DNA of 64,000 bases from Conus ventricosus (Eukaryota; Mollusca; Gastropoda; Neogastropoda; Conidae), in contig CM031618.1 in the NCBI GenBank assembly GCA_018398815.1, forward strand, positions 50,133,078-50,197,077, read 5' to 3'. Made by a program: the position numbers and the translations under genes. Under the pieces are notes generated by a model, which saw only the letters and a program-made list of their open reading frames with translations, was not told the origin of the DNA and ran no database searches. Positions within the stretch are counted from its first letter, which is position 1, and each line of letters begins with the position of its first letter. Positions 43,049 to 55,135 of the stretch are shown here, piece by piece.

Positions 43049-45843
43049 ATTTTATATAAGTTTGGAAAAAAGTAAAAGAAATGAAAAATTGCTATAAAGC
43101 TCATCATACCAGTAAAGTTAAAAACTGATTTTCCCACTGCTTTGGATAAAGCTGAAGCTTTTTCAGATTTATTTTCAGCTTGTAGTCAATCTAAAAATCT
43201 TCAGCCAGAAAACGTCGTCACAGAAACAATGAGGAACAAAAAGACGAATACATGGCTCCTCCACAAGAAAGCGAACATTTCCTAAACTCGCCTTTACTGT
43301 TATCGGAGCTATCAGAAGCACTAGATTCTATCCCTTCACATGATTCAGCTGTTGGCCTTGATGGGTGTCTATCAACTCATTAGACACTTACCTTCTTCGT
43401 GGAAATACTACTGCATTCATTATTCCAAAAATGTTGGATTAATGGCACTATTCCAAGAATCTGGAAATGTTCAGTAGTAGTCCCAGTACTCAAGAATGGT
43501 AAACCGAGGACATCTGTGCATAGTTACAGACCCATAGCTCTAACATCTCATGTTGGTAAAACTTTTAGAAAAAAAAATTCAAAAACGATTGTTATATTAC
43601 TGTGAAAAGGGTGTGATGGGATTCCTGTTCAGCAAGCGGGTTTTCGAAAAGGTCGCTGTACCACAGACCATTTAGTAAAACTGACCAGTCACATTTAAAA
43701 AGCAATTCTCCCGTAGAAAAAGTACTTTGTACATTTTTTGACGTTAAAAAAGCCTATGACTGCGTATGGCACGCAAGGCTATTGTACAAATTAAAAAATT
43801 TGGCGTTTCTGGGAGAATGTTTGATTACATTAAAAGCTTCCTAACAGAAAGAAGTATTCTGTACGCGGATTGGAGGAACTTATTCATCCTTTAAGAATGT
43901 AGATATGGGTATTCCTCAGGGATTAGTTATTGCTCCCATGTTGTTCACAATCCTAATCCATGATCTTCCCAAATCTATGTCAAAAGCAATGCATATGCAG
44001 ATGATATGCTATTTGGGATTAAATTTTACATTAAGGAAGCATTCCAATAAAAGAACAATAAATTTTGTACAGAAGATGTACCAAAAAGGAATTGGATAAA
44101 TTATCTTCATATATGAGAACAATGGATTAGAACTATCTGGAGATAAAACATGTCTTATGTTGTTTAACAATGGTGAGAACCCAAAGACTCTACCCTCGCT
44201 TTTGCTAGATGGTCAGAGTCTGGAATATGAACAAACACGTAAGTTCCTGGGGGTATTTTTAACTCCTAAGCTGAACTGAAGAAAACACATATTGAAAAAC
44301 TTAATTGATTAAAACAAGGAAAACGATTAAAAATTCTTAAATTATATGTTGTCAACCATGGGGTCAGGACTGTCATACCCTTTTACATCTATACATCTCT
44401 TTAGTCGATCGAAATTGACTTATGGGCAGGAAGTGTATTTCTCTGCACCTAATTATCTTTTAAAGAGATTGCAAAGCCTGGGAGTCCCAGTACACACAAA
44501 CACTAATAGATGTTATAAAGAAACAAATATATTACCTCTAAATGAGAAGCGAATATTAGATGTATCCAAATATATTGTCAGAAGTCTTTCTGTTGAAATT
44601 CAGTTACTGAAGAATATACTGATTGATTCCAGTAAAGATTTTCCTAGGAGGTCTAAAAACATATCTTACATTCAACCAATTAGAAACTTCACATCTGACT
44701 TTATGTCACATTGTAATATTGATATTACTGCTATACCAGAATTTCCTGCAGTACCTCCAATGCCTTCTTGGGAGCACCTAAATGCTTCTTTTGATTACAA
44801 ATACACTTTGGTAAAGAAAAGTGATAATGTAAATATTTTAACAACTGAAGTTCGTGAACATCTAGAAAACAGCTATCCAAATCATCTAAAAGTGTTTACA
44901 GATGGGTCGGTAATGGAATCCTTGACAGTGGTTCAGGCTTTATAATACCAACCTTAAATGTCAGGAAATCATATTATGTAGAAAGGGGTTTTCAATTTAT
45001 ACCTCAGAATTATATGCAATACTGAAGGCTTTGACTTACATATATGATACATCAATTGCTTTCTATCAAATTTTACTTTGTGTTGATTCCAAATCAGTTT
45101 TACAGTCACTAGAGCGTTGGGACTGCAAGCTAGAAAAGATTTGCTTTTTGAAATAAAACATCTCCTGCATTGTTTCATTACACTAGGCATAAGAATTGAT
45201 TTTTGTTGGGTCCCGTCTCACTGTGGTATAAGTGGAATAAAATAGCAGACAGTCTTGCAAAGAAGGAGCAACAGAAGACGGAAAAATTTACTAAACAATC
45301 CCTTAGATCTATCCTCTTGTGAATTAATCCAGATTATGGAAAAATGTATGCATAAGCAGAATTCTAGTCAAAAAATGGCTACTTTAGCGTCGTGCCCAAG
45401 GCACATTGTTAGATTAATTCATAAATTAAGGTTGAATGCTTGGAACACTAAATATTCGCAAGGTATTTCTTGTGTATGCAGAGAAAACATTTCTGTACAT
45501 CATCTTTTGTTTGAATGCTCAGTGTTGACCCCACTCTATGAGGAGAAATGTATTCAGATGAATAACATTGATAATGTCAATACTGTTTATAGTGTCTATG
45601 TTGCTGAAATTGCCATGGTTATTTCGCAGTCCGAGGTTGCAAAATTTTTATAAAGATCAACAATCTTTGTGTACCGCTAGGGTATTATACTCATGTCAAT
45701 ATGCATATATCAGATTTGGGTTTGAAAATACTAATGTGGATGATAAGTTAAGTGTGGAGGGTGTTTTGTTTTCCTTTTTTTTAAAGTGTCTAATATCATC
45801 TGGCGATGAAAAGACTTTAAATAAACCCATGAACTGAAATGAA
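43049..45843 (+). mobile_element. LINE retrotransposon with reverse transcriptase and RNase H, 5'-truncated
   Basis: Inserted in the satellite with a gcctc duplication at 43044-43048 and 45844-45848. Plus-strand motifs in order: a region ending in the conserved YRPIALT near 43540; AGFRKG near 43640; FFDVKKAYDCVWH near 43745 (catalytic Asp); GIPQGLVIAPMLF near 43910; YADDM near 44000 (active site); an RNase H start KVFTDGS near 44890; and HHLLFECS near 45500, a Cys/His end domain. Frames break at about ten points, so it is dead. RNase H after the reverse transcriptase suggests an I-like or related clade. It ends in a tgaa-type tail. Absent from copies 1 and 3. Confidence 0.88.
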
Positions 45844-45990
45844 GCCTCTGCTAGGCTGTCAACAATGAACAACCATCACATTTGGTTACGTCTGCCTCTG
45901 CTAGGTCTGCCTCTGCTAAGGCTGTCAACAATGAGCAACCATCACATTTGGCTAAGTCTGCTTCTCCTAAGGCTGTCTTTGATAAGTTGC
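45844..45990 (+). repeat. 51-bp satellite array, copy 2 (right part)
   Basis: About three units continuing the array after the LINE, followed by single-copy sequence shared with 29740 and (inverted) 53790. Confidence 0.9.
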
Positions 45991-46559
45991 ATCGTACATA
46001 CGGGAAACAAGTTATCGTTTAAAAAAATCTTTCGACTGTTCAAAAGGTAAAGGCTAAGGTTCATATGTATTGGTCGTAATAGCTTTGAAGTCTAAGGGTT
46101 GAAAAAAATTAGAAACATAAAGGAAAAAGATGGTCTTTCCCATTCACCTCAGTCAGGTATTCCTTTACATTTAAGTGGAAAGAAAACATTAAAAAAAGGG
46201 AAGTCATCAAATGATTAGATCTTTTACTCATGTCACTCAGCTGACACAGCAGTTAGTCACTCACACATACATACAATTTATGTATATTTCACTGACATAT
46301 TCAAAATAGACGAGGAAACCTGTAAACTTCTTTCTAGAGCTGATTGCAGAACAGTCTCAGTAAACTATGTTCTTTTCGTGCAGGAAGTGACATTCATATT
46401 TTGGAGGAAACTTGTAAACTTCTTTCTAGAGCTGATTGCAGAACAGTCTCAGTAATCTATGTTCTTTTCGTGCAGGATGTGACATTCACATGATTCGTGT
46501 TTATTACTGACTTTAGTATAGTATAACATCCAAATCTAAAATCTTGTGTATCGAAACTG

Positions 46560-47082
46560 CTTTGAACTTTTTACCCGTTAGACAATACAAGTAGAAGTTG
46601 ACGGCACTGTTGGAGAACCACAGGATCTGGCCGGGTGCAAAAAGCACGTCAGATTGTCCAGCCTGGATCGGGTCATCATAGTCAAAATATGAAGATGTGA
46701 GATAAGAAATCTGGTGTTGTCAGTAGGAAAAAGGCAACACTTGTAGCAATCAAAGTGACAGTCAATGACGTCACTTTCCGCTGTCTGGAATGCTGGGTGG
46801 CTTGCTGTACGGGAAGACGTGTGCCTGTTCTGACAGATCTGACCAGTGTCCAGAGAAGAGTAGTTGCTGACTGCCAACAGCATGAAAGGTGCTAAACAAC
46901 ATAGAATCATGTCGATCCACTTTATCGATCCACGTTATAAAACCATTCATAAATCTCTGATACGGCATATTCACTGCACGTCCGCGTTCCTGGTCGTATA
47001 TCATGTCCATAGAGAAAGTGACAGTGGATCAGAATGATAACCACAGTCATTATACCAGCAGTAGCGCGAGACATTCCCTTCG
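46560..47082 (-). pseudogene. GPCR remnant, copy 2, truncated by the gap
   Basis: Minus strand: TM4 (ATAGIMTVVIILIHCHFLYG) next to the gap, a loop with CSEYAVSEIYEWF, TM5 (APFMLLAVSN), TM6 and TM7 remnants toward 46560. Frames break between TM5 and TM7. The amino-terminal half would lie in the N gap. Nearly the same sequence as 52500-53050 on the opposite strand. Confidence 0.75.
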
Positions 47083-48082
47083 NNNNNNNNNNNNNNNNNN
47101 NNNNNNNNNNNNNNNNNNNNNNNNNNNNNNNNNNNNNNNNNNNNNNNNNNNNNNNNNNNNNNNNNNNNNNNNNNNNNNNNNNNNNNNNNNNNNNNNNNNN
47201 NNNNNNNNNNNNNNNNNNNNNNNNNNNNNNNNNNNNNNNNNNNNNNNNNNNNNNNNNNNNNNNNNNNNNNNNNNNNNNNNNNNNNNNNNNNNNNNNNNNN
47301 NNNNNNNNNNNNNNNNNNNNNNNNNNNNNNNNNNNNNNNNNNNNNNNNNNNNNNNNNNNNNNNNNNNNNNNNNNNNNNNNNNNNNNNNNNNNNNNNNNNN
47401 NNNNNNNNNNNNNNNNNNNNNNNNNNNNNNNNNNNNNNNNNNNNNNNNNNNNNNNNNNNNNNNNNNNNNNNNNNNNNNNNNNNNNNNNNNNNNNNNNNNN
47501 NNNNNNNNNNNNNNNNNNNNNNNNNNNNNNNNNNNNNNNNNNNNNNNNNNNNNNNNNNNNNNNNNNNNNNNNNNNNNNNNNNNNNNNNNNNNNNNNNNNN
47601 NNNNNNNNNNNNNNNNNNNNNNNNNNNNNNNNNNNNNNNNNNNNNNNNNNNNNNNNNNNNNNNNNNNNNNNNNNNNNNNNNNNNNNNNNNNNNNNNNNNN
47701 NNNNNNNNNNNNNNNNNNNNNNNNNNNNNNNNNNNNNNNNNNNNNNNNNNNNNNNNNNNNNNNNNNNNNNNNNNNNNNNNNNNNNNNNNNNNNNNNNNNN
47801 NNNNNNNNNNNNNNNNNNNNNNNNNNNNNNNNNNNNNNNNNNNNNNNNNNNNNNNNNNNNNNNNNNNNNNNNNNNNNNNNNNNNNNNNNNNNNNNNNNNN
47901 NNNNNNNNNNNNNNNNNNNNNNNNNNNNNNNNNNNNNNNNNNNNNNNNNNNNNNNNNNNNNNNNNNNNNNNNNNNNNNNNNNNNNNNNNNNNNNNNNNNN
48001 NNNNNNNNNNNNNNNNNNNNNNNNNNNNNNNNNNNNNNNNNNNNNNNNNNNNNNNNNNNNNNNNNNNNNNNNNNNNNNNNNN
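47083..48082. other. Scaffold gap of 1000 N
   Basis: Exactly 1000 undetermined bases, a conventional placeholder; true distance and content are unknown. ORFs spanning it are meaningless. Confidence 1.
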
Positions 48083-48173
48083 ACACACACACACATTGCG
48101 AGAATAAAATACATATCAAGAAACACACACACACGACGCACACATAAACACACACACACACACACACACAACA

Positions 48174-48241
<68 letters not shown>

Positions 48242-48480
48242 GCTACACATACAAACACAGAGGTTCGTCTACGTATGCAGAAACTCACGCATGCACGCAT
48301 AGGAATGCACGCACGCACGCGCGCTCGCCCCCCCCCCCTCCCCGTCCCCATACACACACACACTTACACGCGCGCATCCACGCACGCACACAACGCTCAC
48401 AAATACATACAGGCACACATACGCACATACACATATACAGACACACTCAAGCACGCACTTTTACGTATGAATACACAAGT
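48083..48480. repeat. (CA)n and degenerate CA-rich repeat
   Basis: (CA)n with long pure runs at 48180-48240, then CA/CG-rich degenerate sequence and a C-run near 48330. Confidence 0.95.
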
Positions 48481-49445
48481 ATACATATTTTGAGTATGCA
48501 ATACATGAAGGTAGAAATGACGTACTAAAGGCATATGCATGACTCATTAACGTCTGGGCATTCAGGAGGGAGAAATAGAAAAGGGGGAGTGGATGGGTTA
48601 GGGGGTTGGAAGTGATACCTATTTGCTTTGGTGCAAATAGGTGCAAAATAGTATTAATGGCACAAGTTTAAGTAAAAGTGAAACCGGTATAAACCGTGGT
48701 AAGTTTAAAGACATGAAAATATTTTTGTGAGTTGATGAGATCTAATCAGTAAACAGCCAATAAATCGAGGTTCCATCTATTTTCAGCACTTTGAACGACA
48801 ATGATAAATACTGGTAGACAAAAAAACATATAAACGAAGGTGCCAGTGGGACCCAGAGAAGAACTGTCGTCATTTGGCAATGTAACCAGCCAGGAGCACT
48901 CCTGCACCAATTGTGGAAGTCTGTGCTGTGTTCACATACGTTGAAGGCACAAACAGAGCATCCCATTCATACGTCAAGGAACAGAACAGCTCCCTGGCAG
49001 ACGCCATGGCATGACCACCGTTTGCGACACAACGTAACCTCCATGTAACCACCCCAATGGGTGTACCAGACTGTACGACTGCAGCGCCCACACGGCAAAA
49101 GAATCCACCTCCAAGAGAACTGCTGCGTGCATCCTACAGCCCCATCATTGATGTTTGGTTAACAGATGAAAACAGTACAACTCCAAACAGAGCCACGCTT
49201 TCGCAGTTTTAAGGTTTACGTGCCCCGTGAAAAAAGGATCCTGGGTGGCAGTCTTTCCTGCTGTCAACAAGACTTTCCCTGAGGTCTGCGGGTCTTTCCT
49301 CACATTCACAGAGTGGGCCAAAAAGCAGATGAAAAAAAACATACATTTGAAAGTGCCAGTAGGACCCAGAAAAGTACCTTCCTCAACTGCCCAAGCAATC
49401 AGCCGTGGGCAATCCTGCACCACCCCTGGAAGGCCGCACAGTGTT
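48481..49445. other. Non-coding region with a two-copy diverged repeat
   Basis: About 100 bp at 48820-48920 (aaaaaacatata, gtgccagtgggacccagagaag, ctcctgcacca) resembles 49330-49435 (aaaaaacataca, gtgccagtaggacccagaaaag, tcctgcacca). The minus strand reads LGPTGTF in both. The order and spacing suggest a duplicated exon-like or repeat unit. I recognise no family. Confidence 0.45.
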
Positions 49446-49448
49446 TTA

Positions 49449-49502
49449 CACCCCCGCACAGACACACACACACAGACACACACACACAGAACACACACAC
49501 AC

Positions 49503-49558
<56 letters not shown>

Positions 49559-49559
49559 A

Positions 49560-49590
<31 letters not shown>
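49449..49590. repeat. (CA)n microsatellite
   Basis: Long CA run with a few CC interruptions, directly 5' of the LINE at 49600. Confidence 0.95.
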
Positions 49591-49591
<1 letters not shown>

Positions 49592-49599
49592 CAGAGATC

Positions 49600-51910
49600 C
49601 AAATAAAGCAGTTGAATTTTGGATTGACACTTTTACCTTCCGTATATAATAAACACGCCCCTTTTATAAAGAAAAGGATTAAACAGGAACCAAAACCTCC
49701 CATGGATAACTAAAGAAATTGACACAGAAATTAATAAAAGAAATCATTTGAGTAATTTTTGGAACAAATGAAGAATTCAGAAAACAAAGAAATAAAGTGA
49801 CGTCATTAAAACGGAAATCGAAACGTACTTACTTTAGAACAATGTTAACTTCTACCAAAGATACCAGGCAAATTTGGAAAGCAATTAACATATTAACTAA
49901 TAAACACGTGTCAAAAAGTCAACAAATGAGCTCAGACATATCTGCAGATCAACTAAATAATCATTTGCAACCATAGCAGATAGAATCATATTAAATGATA
50001 GATCTAGTGAAAATGACCTCAATTATTTAGAACAATACATCCATTCTAAGGATATTCGTGTTCCATTAGTCTGAAACCCATGACCGTTTTAGATGTTAGT
50101 AAAGCCTTGTCTACTTCAACCCAATCAAAATACTCGTGATTTAGATGGTATCGAGACAAAAATACTTAAGTTGTCATGTCCTATTATCATAGATACTTTG
50201 ACATACTTATACAATTTATGGATAGATAAACAAACTTTTCCTCTAAAATTTAAGGAAGCTAAAGTATTCCTTTGTATAAAACCGGGATTCTTCAAACCCA
50301 TCAAATTACAGACCGATATCCATTTTATCAGCCATTGCAAAACGATCGAAAAGCATATGCATAAAGTCTCTGTATTCGTATTTTGCTGATAACAAATTTC
50401 TTCACGAAAGTCAGTCGGGCTTTCGAAAACATCATTCTTGCCACACAGCCCTCATACAGCTTATCGACAGTCTTCTTTGCAGCATAAACGAGAATAAATT
50501 TGCGGGTATTCTCTTCGTAGACTTTGAAAAAGCTTTTGATGTCATCAACCATTCTTTATGTGCCATAAACTTGAACTTTACAAACTGACTCCAGAATTCA
50601 TAAGTCTTATTTCATCTTTTTTATCTGACCGTAAACAATTAGTAGCTGTAGCTGACAAATTGTCAACATTATGCCTGTCAAATATGGTGTTCCACAAGGC
50701 TCTGTGTTAGGCCCTCTTTTGTTTACTATTTACGTAAACGATTTGCCTTGTTTTGTTAAATGTAAATGCAAAAATGTTTGCAGATGATACATCTCTTCAC
50801 GAAAGCGACTCTGATGCCTATGAATTAACAGTTAAGCTACAAGCAGATATTGATAAAACTTACTAAATGGACACAACTAAACCATATGTCTTTAAATTCT
50901 ATTAAAAACAAAGTGCATGTACGTGTCTACAAGACAAAAACGACAAAAAAATGAAATCAAATTTCCAGCCTTTACCTCATATCCAATAATAAAGTTGAGG
51001 AAGTCAGTTCACACAAAACACTAGGTGTCATTATTGACAAAGATTTATCTTGGACTGAACATACAACATTCTTAGCAAAACGCCTTTCCCAAAAAATATT
51101 TCAGTTGTCTCGGATAAAAAAAATTCCTCGATGGCCACTCTCGAAACTTTTTTTCTGTGCACATATTTTGTCATTAGTTGATTATGCATCAACCCTTTGG
51201 GACAACTGTAGTGAACATAATTTAAAATTCATTCATCGTCTGTACAAACGAGCATTGAAATTAGTATTGTTAAAATCGAGCTCCCTAACTGATGAAGATT
51301 AAAAAACAACTCAAAATATTAACCTTCCCAAACAGACTCTTTTTCAATAAGCCCTTTGTATGCATAACGTTATTAATGGAACAGCTCCCCAAAAGATTAC
51401 TGAAACATTTAGAGTCAATTGCCATAGACATAATCATTTGTTGTCCATTCCTAGACCACGCAACAATTTATACAAATCCAGTTTCGTATATTCAGGTGGA
51501 AATCTGTGGAATAAACTGACAAAAGCCCTTAAAAAATACAAAAAATAAAAACACATTTAAGAAAAAATTGAAAGATTATCTCATGAATCGTTAACCACAT
51601 ATGATACTGAAAAAATGTCCATCCTGGGGCAGAAAAGAAATACACTGGTAAAGATATACACTTCGTGAATGTAACCATAGGGACGGCATTGAGCATTGAT
51701 ACCTTTTACTTGAATGAAGTGAGTGGGTAAGGGAGGAGATGGGAGTGGTAAGACGGTATGTTTACTTCTCTTTGATGAATGGCATTGTACACGATTTGAT
51801 TTTCTTTTCTCTTTCTTTCTTTTTTTTATAGATGGCTTGATGTAAAAAAGCAGATATGTTGCTTTTTCAATGTTTCCATCTCTAAATAAAATTTTGACTT
51901 GACTTGACTT

Positions 51911-51911
<1 letters not shown>
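49600..51911 (+). mobile_element. LINE retrotransposon of the Jockey/CR1 type, 5'-truncated
   Basis: Plus-strand motifs: NKHAPF and KPPMDN near 49650-49710 (the linker between endonuclease and reverse transcriptase); DLDGIETKILK near 50140; QSGFRKHHSCHTALIQLID near 50425; LFVDFEKAFDVINH near 50510 (catalytic Asp); [21 protein letters not shown] near 50690; FADDTSLH near 50780 (active site); LGVIIDKDLSW near 51025; and YASTLWDNC near 51185 with a Lys/Arg-rich tail to about 51590. There is no RNase H, unlike the other LINE. Several frameshifts, so inactive. The 3' end is aataaaattttgac followed by the simple tail (TTGAC)n, typical of CR1-group elements. Confidence 0.9.
51890..51911 (+). repeat. 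LINE 3' tail (TTGAC)n
   Basis: Four ttgac units in succession after aaataaaatt, directly preceding a CA microsatellite. Confidence 0.8.
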
Positions 51912-51947
<36 letters not shown>

Positions 51948-51972
51948 AGAAGAGAGAGAGAGAGAGAGAGAT

Positions 51973-52017
<45 letters not shown>

Positions 52018-52039
52018 AGAGAGAGAGAGAGAGAGAGAG
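51912..52039. repeat. (CA)n and (GA)n microsatellites
   Basis: Short CA run then about 95 bp of GA, abutting the inverted duplication copy. Confidence 0.95.
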
Positions 52040-53045
52040 ATCACGCTGTCTAAACTTGATCCAGATACTTGCATACTCTTGGACAACAGTGTGATGGTCA
52101 GTCTGAACCGTCTGAAAAGGGATGCATGGGATGATCAATATGAACCGTTTGAAAGGACCTCTGATCTGATTTGGAAAATTGGCGAACTCACTGTGTGTGT
52201 ATTCGGAACATTTGGAAATTGTATGATAATTCTAACCATGATTCGTCTCCCTGCTTCGACTTCTAGTGTTTTCTTCCAAGTACTTGGCCTGGTCTGACCA
52301 GCTGCTGTTAATAAATTACAGCCTTTAAAATTAAATGGATTTCTGAACAGTGAGATCAATGTGCATACTTTAAGTCACTCAGTTCCTGCATTATAAATTG
52401 TGTAGTATGTTGTTATACATGACTGGAGTTTTATCTCCCTGGATGCTTGTGGCACTCACTATGTTAAGAGCAGCTTCTGTGCTGTGGCCATTCCGCGTCA
52501 ATGCCGTGTGGACGAAGGGAATGTCTCGCGCTACTGCTGGTATAATGACTGTTGTTATCATTCTGATCCACTTTCACGTTCTCTGTGGACATGATATACG
52601 ACCAGAAACGCAGACGTGCAGTGAATATGCCGTATCAGAGATTAAATGAATGGTTTTATGACGCGATCTGGAAGTGGATCGACATGATTCTATGTTGTTT
52701 CAGAACCTTTCATGCTGTTGGCAGTCAGCAACGGTGCTCTTCTCTGGACACTGGTCAGATCTGTCAGAACAGGCACACGTCTTCCCGTACAGCAAGCCAC
52801 CCAGCATTCCAGACAGGGGAAAGTGATGTCATTGACTGTCACTTTGATTGCTACAAGTGTTGCCTTTTTCCTACTGCCAACAACACCCAGATTTCTTATC
52901 TCACATCTTCATATGTTGACTATGATGACCTGATCCAGGCTGGGCAATCTGAAGATGCTTTTTGCAGCCGGCCAGATCCTGTGGTTCTCCAACAGTGCCG
53001 TCAACCTCTACTTGTATTGTCTAACGGGTAAAAAGTTCAAAGCAA
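52040..53045 (+). pseudogene. Class A G-protein-coupled receptor, frameshifted
   Basis: Best copy of the receptor. In order: an extracellular N-terminus (ERTSDLIWKIGEL); TM1 VCVFGTFGNCMIILTM with the conserved GN; a broken TM2 region (52290-52390); TM3 YMTGVLSPWMLVALTMLRA; WPFRV; TM4 TAGIMTVVIILIHFHVL; a Cys-bearing loop (QTCSEYAV); TM5 FMLLAVSNGALLW (frame change near 52700); TM6 TLIATSVAFFLLPTTPRF; and TM7 AGQILWFSNSAVNLYLY, an NPxxY variant. The order and the TM7 motif resemble invertebrate FMRFamide-type or orphan peptide receptors. At least three frameshifts; no introns are evident. Ligand unknown. It may be a pseudogene or carry assembly indels. Confidence 0.75.
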
Positions 53046-53799
53046 GTTTCGATACACACGATTTTAGATTTGGATGTTATACTATACTAAAGTCAGTAAT
53101 AAACACGAATCATGCCCCCCCCCCCCCACCCCCCACCCCCCTAAAAAAAAAACAGAAAAAAAGACACATGTCATTTAGTTTTTGTTTTGCAGCAAACGCC
53201 AGAATATTAGGGATCACGCACAGCGTATTACCAGTGATTATTCGGAGACTGCCTTCCATTGCAAAAAGTGAATGTCACTTCCTGCACGAAAAGAAACATA
53301 GTTTACTGAGGCTGTTCTGCAATCAGCTCCAGAAAGAAGTTTACAAGTTTCCTCCAAAATGTGAATGTCACTTCCTGCACGAAAAGAACATAGTTTGCTG
53401 AGACTGTTCTGCAATCAGCTCTAGAAAGAAGTTTACAAGTTTCCTCGTCTATTTTGAATATGTCAGTGAAATAGAAATAAATTGTATGTATGTGTGAGTG
53501 ACTAACTCCTGAGTCAGCTGAGTGACATGAGTAAAAGATCTAATCATTTGATGACTTCAGATCAAGTAGTTTAACCTTTTTTACATGTTTTCTTTCCACT
53601 TAAATGTAAAGGAATACCTGACGGAGGTGAATGGGTAAGACCATCTTTTTTTCCTTTATGTTTTTCAATTTTTTCAACCCCTTAGACGTCAAAGCTATTA
53701 CGACCAATACGTATGAACCTTAGCCTTTACCTTTTGAACAGTCTAAAGATTTTTTTAAACGATAACTTGTTTCCCGTATTTACGATGTAACTTATCAAA

Positions 53800-54555
53800 G
53801 ACAGCCTTAGGAGAAGCAGACTTAGCCAAATGTGATGGTTGCTCATTGTTGACAGCCTTAGCAGAGGCAGTCTTAGCAGAGGCAGACCTAGCACAGGCAG
53901 ACTTAGCCAAATGTGATGGTTGTTCATTGTTGACAGCCTTAGCAGAGGCAGACGTAACCATATTTTGATGGTTGTTCATTGTTGACAGCCTTAGGAGAGG
54001 CATGCTTAGTCAAATGTGATTGTTGCTTATTGTTGACAGCCTTAGCAGAGGCAGACATTTGCCAAAGGTAATAGTTGCAAATTGTTGACAGCCTTAGCAG
54101 AGACAACTTAGACAAATGTGATTGTTGTTCATTGTTGACAGCCTTAGCAGAGGCAGACTTAGCCAGTGTGATGGTTGCTTATTGTTGACAGCCTTTGCAG
54201 AGGCAAACGTAGCCAAATGTGATGGTTGCTTATTGTTGACAGCCTTTGCAGAGGAAGACTTAGCCAATATGATGGCTGCTCATTGTTGACAGCCTTAGCA
54301 GAGGCAGACTTAGCCAATGTGATGTTGCTTATTGTTGACAGCCTTTGCAGAGGCAGACTTAGCCAATGTGATGGTTGCTTATTGTTGACAGCCTTTGCAG
54401 AGGCAAACGTAGCCAATGTAATGGTTGCTCATTGTTGACTGCCTCAGCAGAGGCAAACGTAGCCAAATGTGATTGGTGCTCATTGTTGAAAGCCTTAGCA
54501 GAGACAAACCTAGACAAATGTGATTGTTGCTCATTGTTGACAGCCTTAGCAGACA
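53800..54555 (-). repeat. 51-bp satellite array, copy 3
   Basis: About 14-15 inverted units (cattgttgacagccttagcaga). It continues directly into (CATA)n, without the 1.1-kb segment present between the two in copy 2. Confidence 0.92.
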
Positions 54556-54559
54556 AACA

Positions 54560-54773
54560 AATATACATGCATACATGCATACATGCATACATACATACAT
54601 ACATACTACATACATACATACATACATACATACATACATACATACATACATACATGCATACATACATAGACAGATAAACAAACGTTCAGTCGATTGAACG
54701 GAGGTATAGATTAACACACAGATTGACAGACAGACAGGCAGATGGACAGACAGACAGACAGGCAAATTATAAG

Positions 54774-54851
<78 letters not shown>

Positions 54852-55071
54852 AAAAAGAGAGAGAGAGAGGCAGACAGACAGATAGATAGGCAAATAGATA
54901 GACAGATAGTATGTAGATGGACAGGTAGATAGATGGAGAAGTCGATAGATAGACAAATAGATGATAATAAACAGACAGATAGATAGCTAGACAAATGGAT
55001 AGATAGATATGTAGAAGATAGATCGATAAATAGATAGAGAGTGACGAGGTCGATAGATAGACAGATAGATG

Positions 55072-55124
<53 letters not shown>

Positions 55125-55135
55125 TATAGATAGAT
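54560..55135. repeat. (CATA)n, (GA)n and (GATA)n microsatellites
   Basis: Inverted counterparts of 40335-41105. Pure GA at 54778-54848, and GATA units at 55060-55130. Confidence 0.95.

Larger units (their letters stand above)
39060..47082 (+). repeat. Segmental duplication, copy 2
   Basis: Collinear with copy 1 (25640-31100). Cleaner sequence after about 39.8 kb. Interrupted by a LINE at 43049-45843 and cut on the right by the scaffold gap inside the GPCR. Its part from about 39660 onward reappears inverted at 52500-55805. Confidence 0.9.

Noticed and set aside
47003..48493. ORFs of up to 496 codons across the gap
   Set aside because: They consist almost wholly of N-derived unknown residues and CA-repeat codons.
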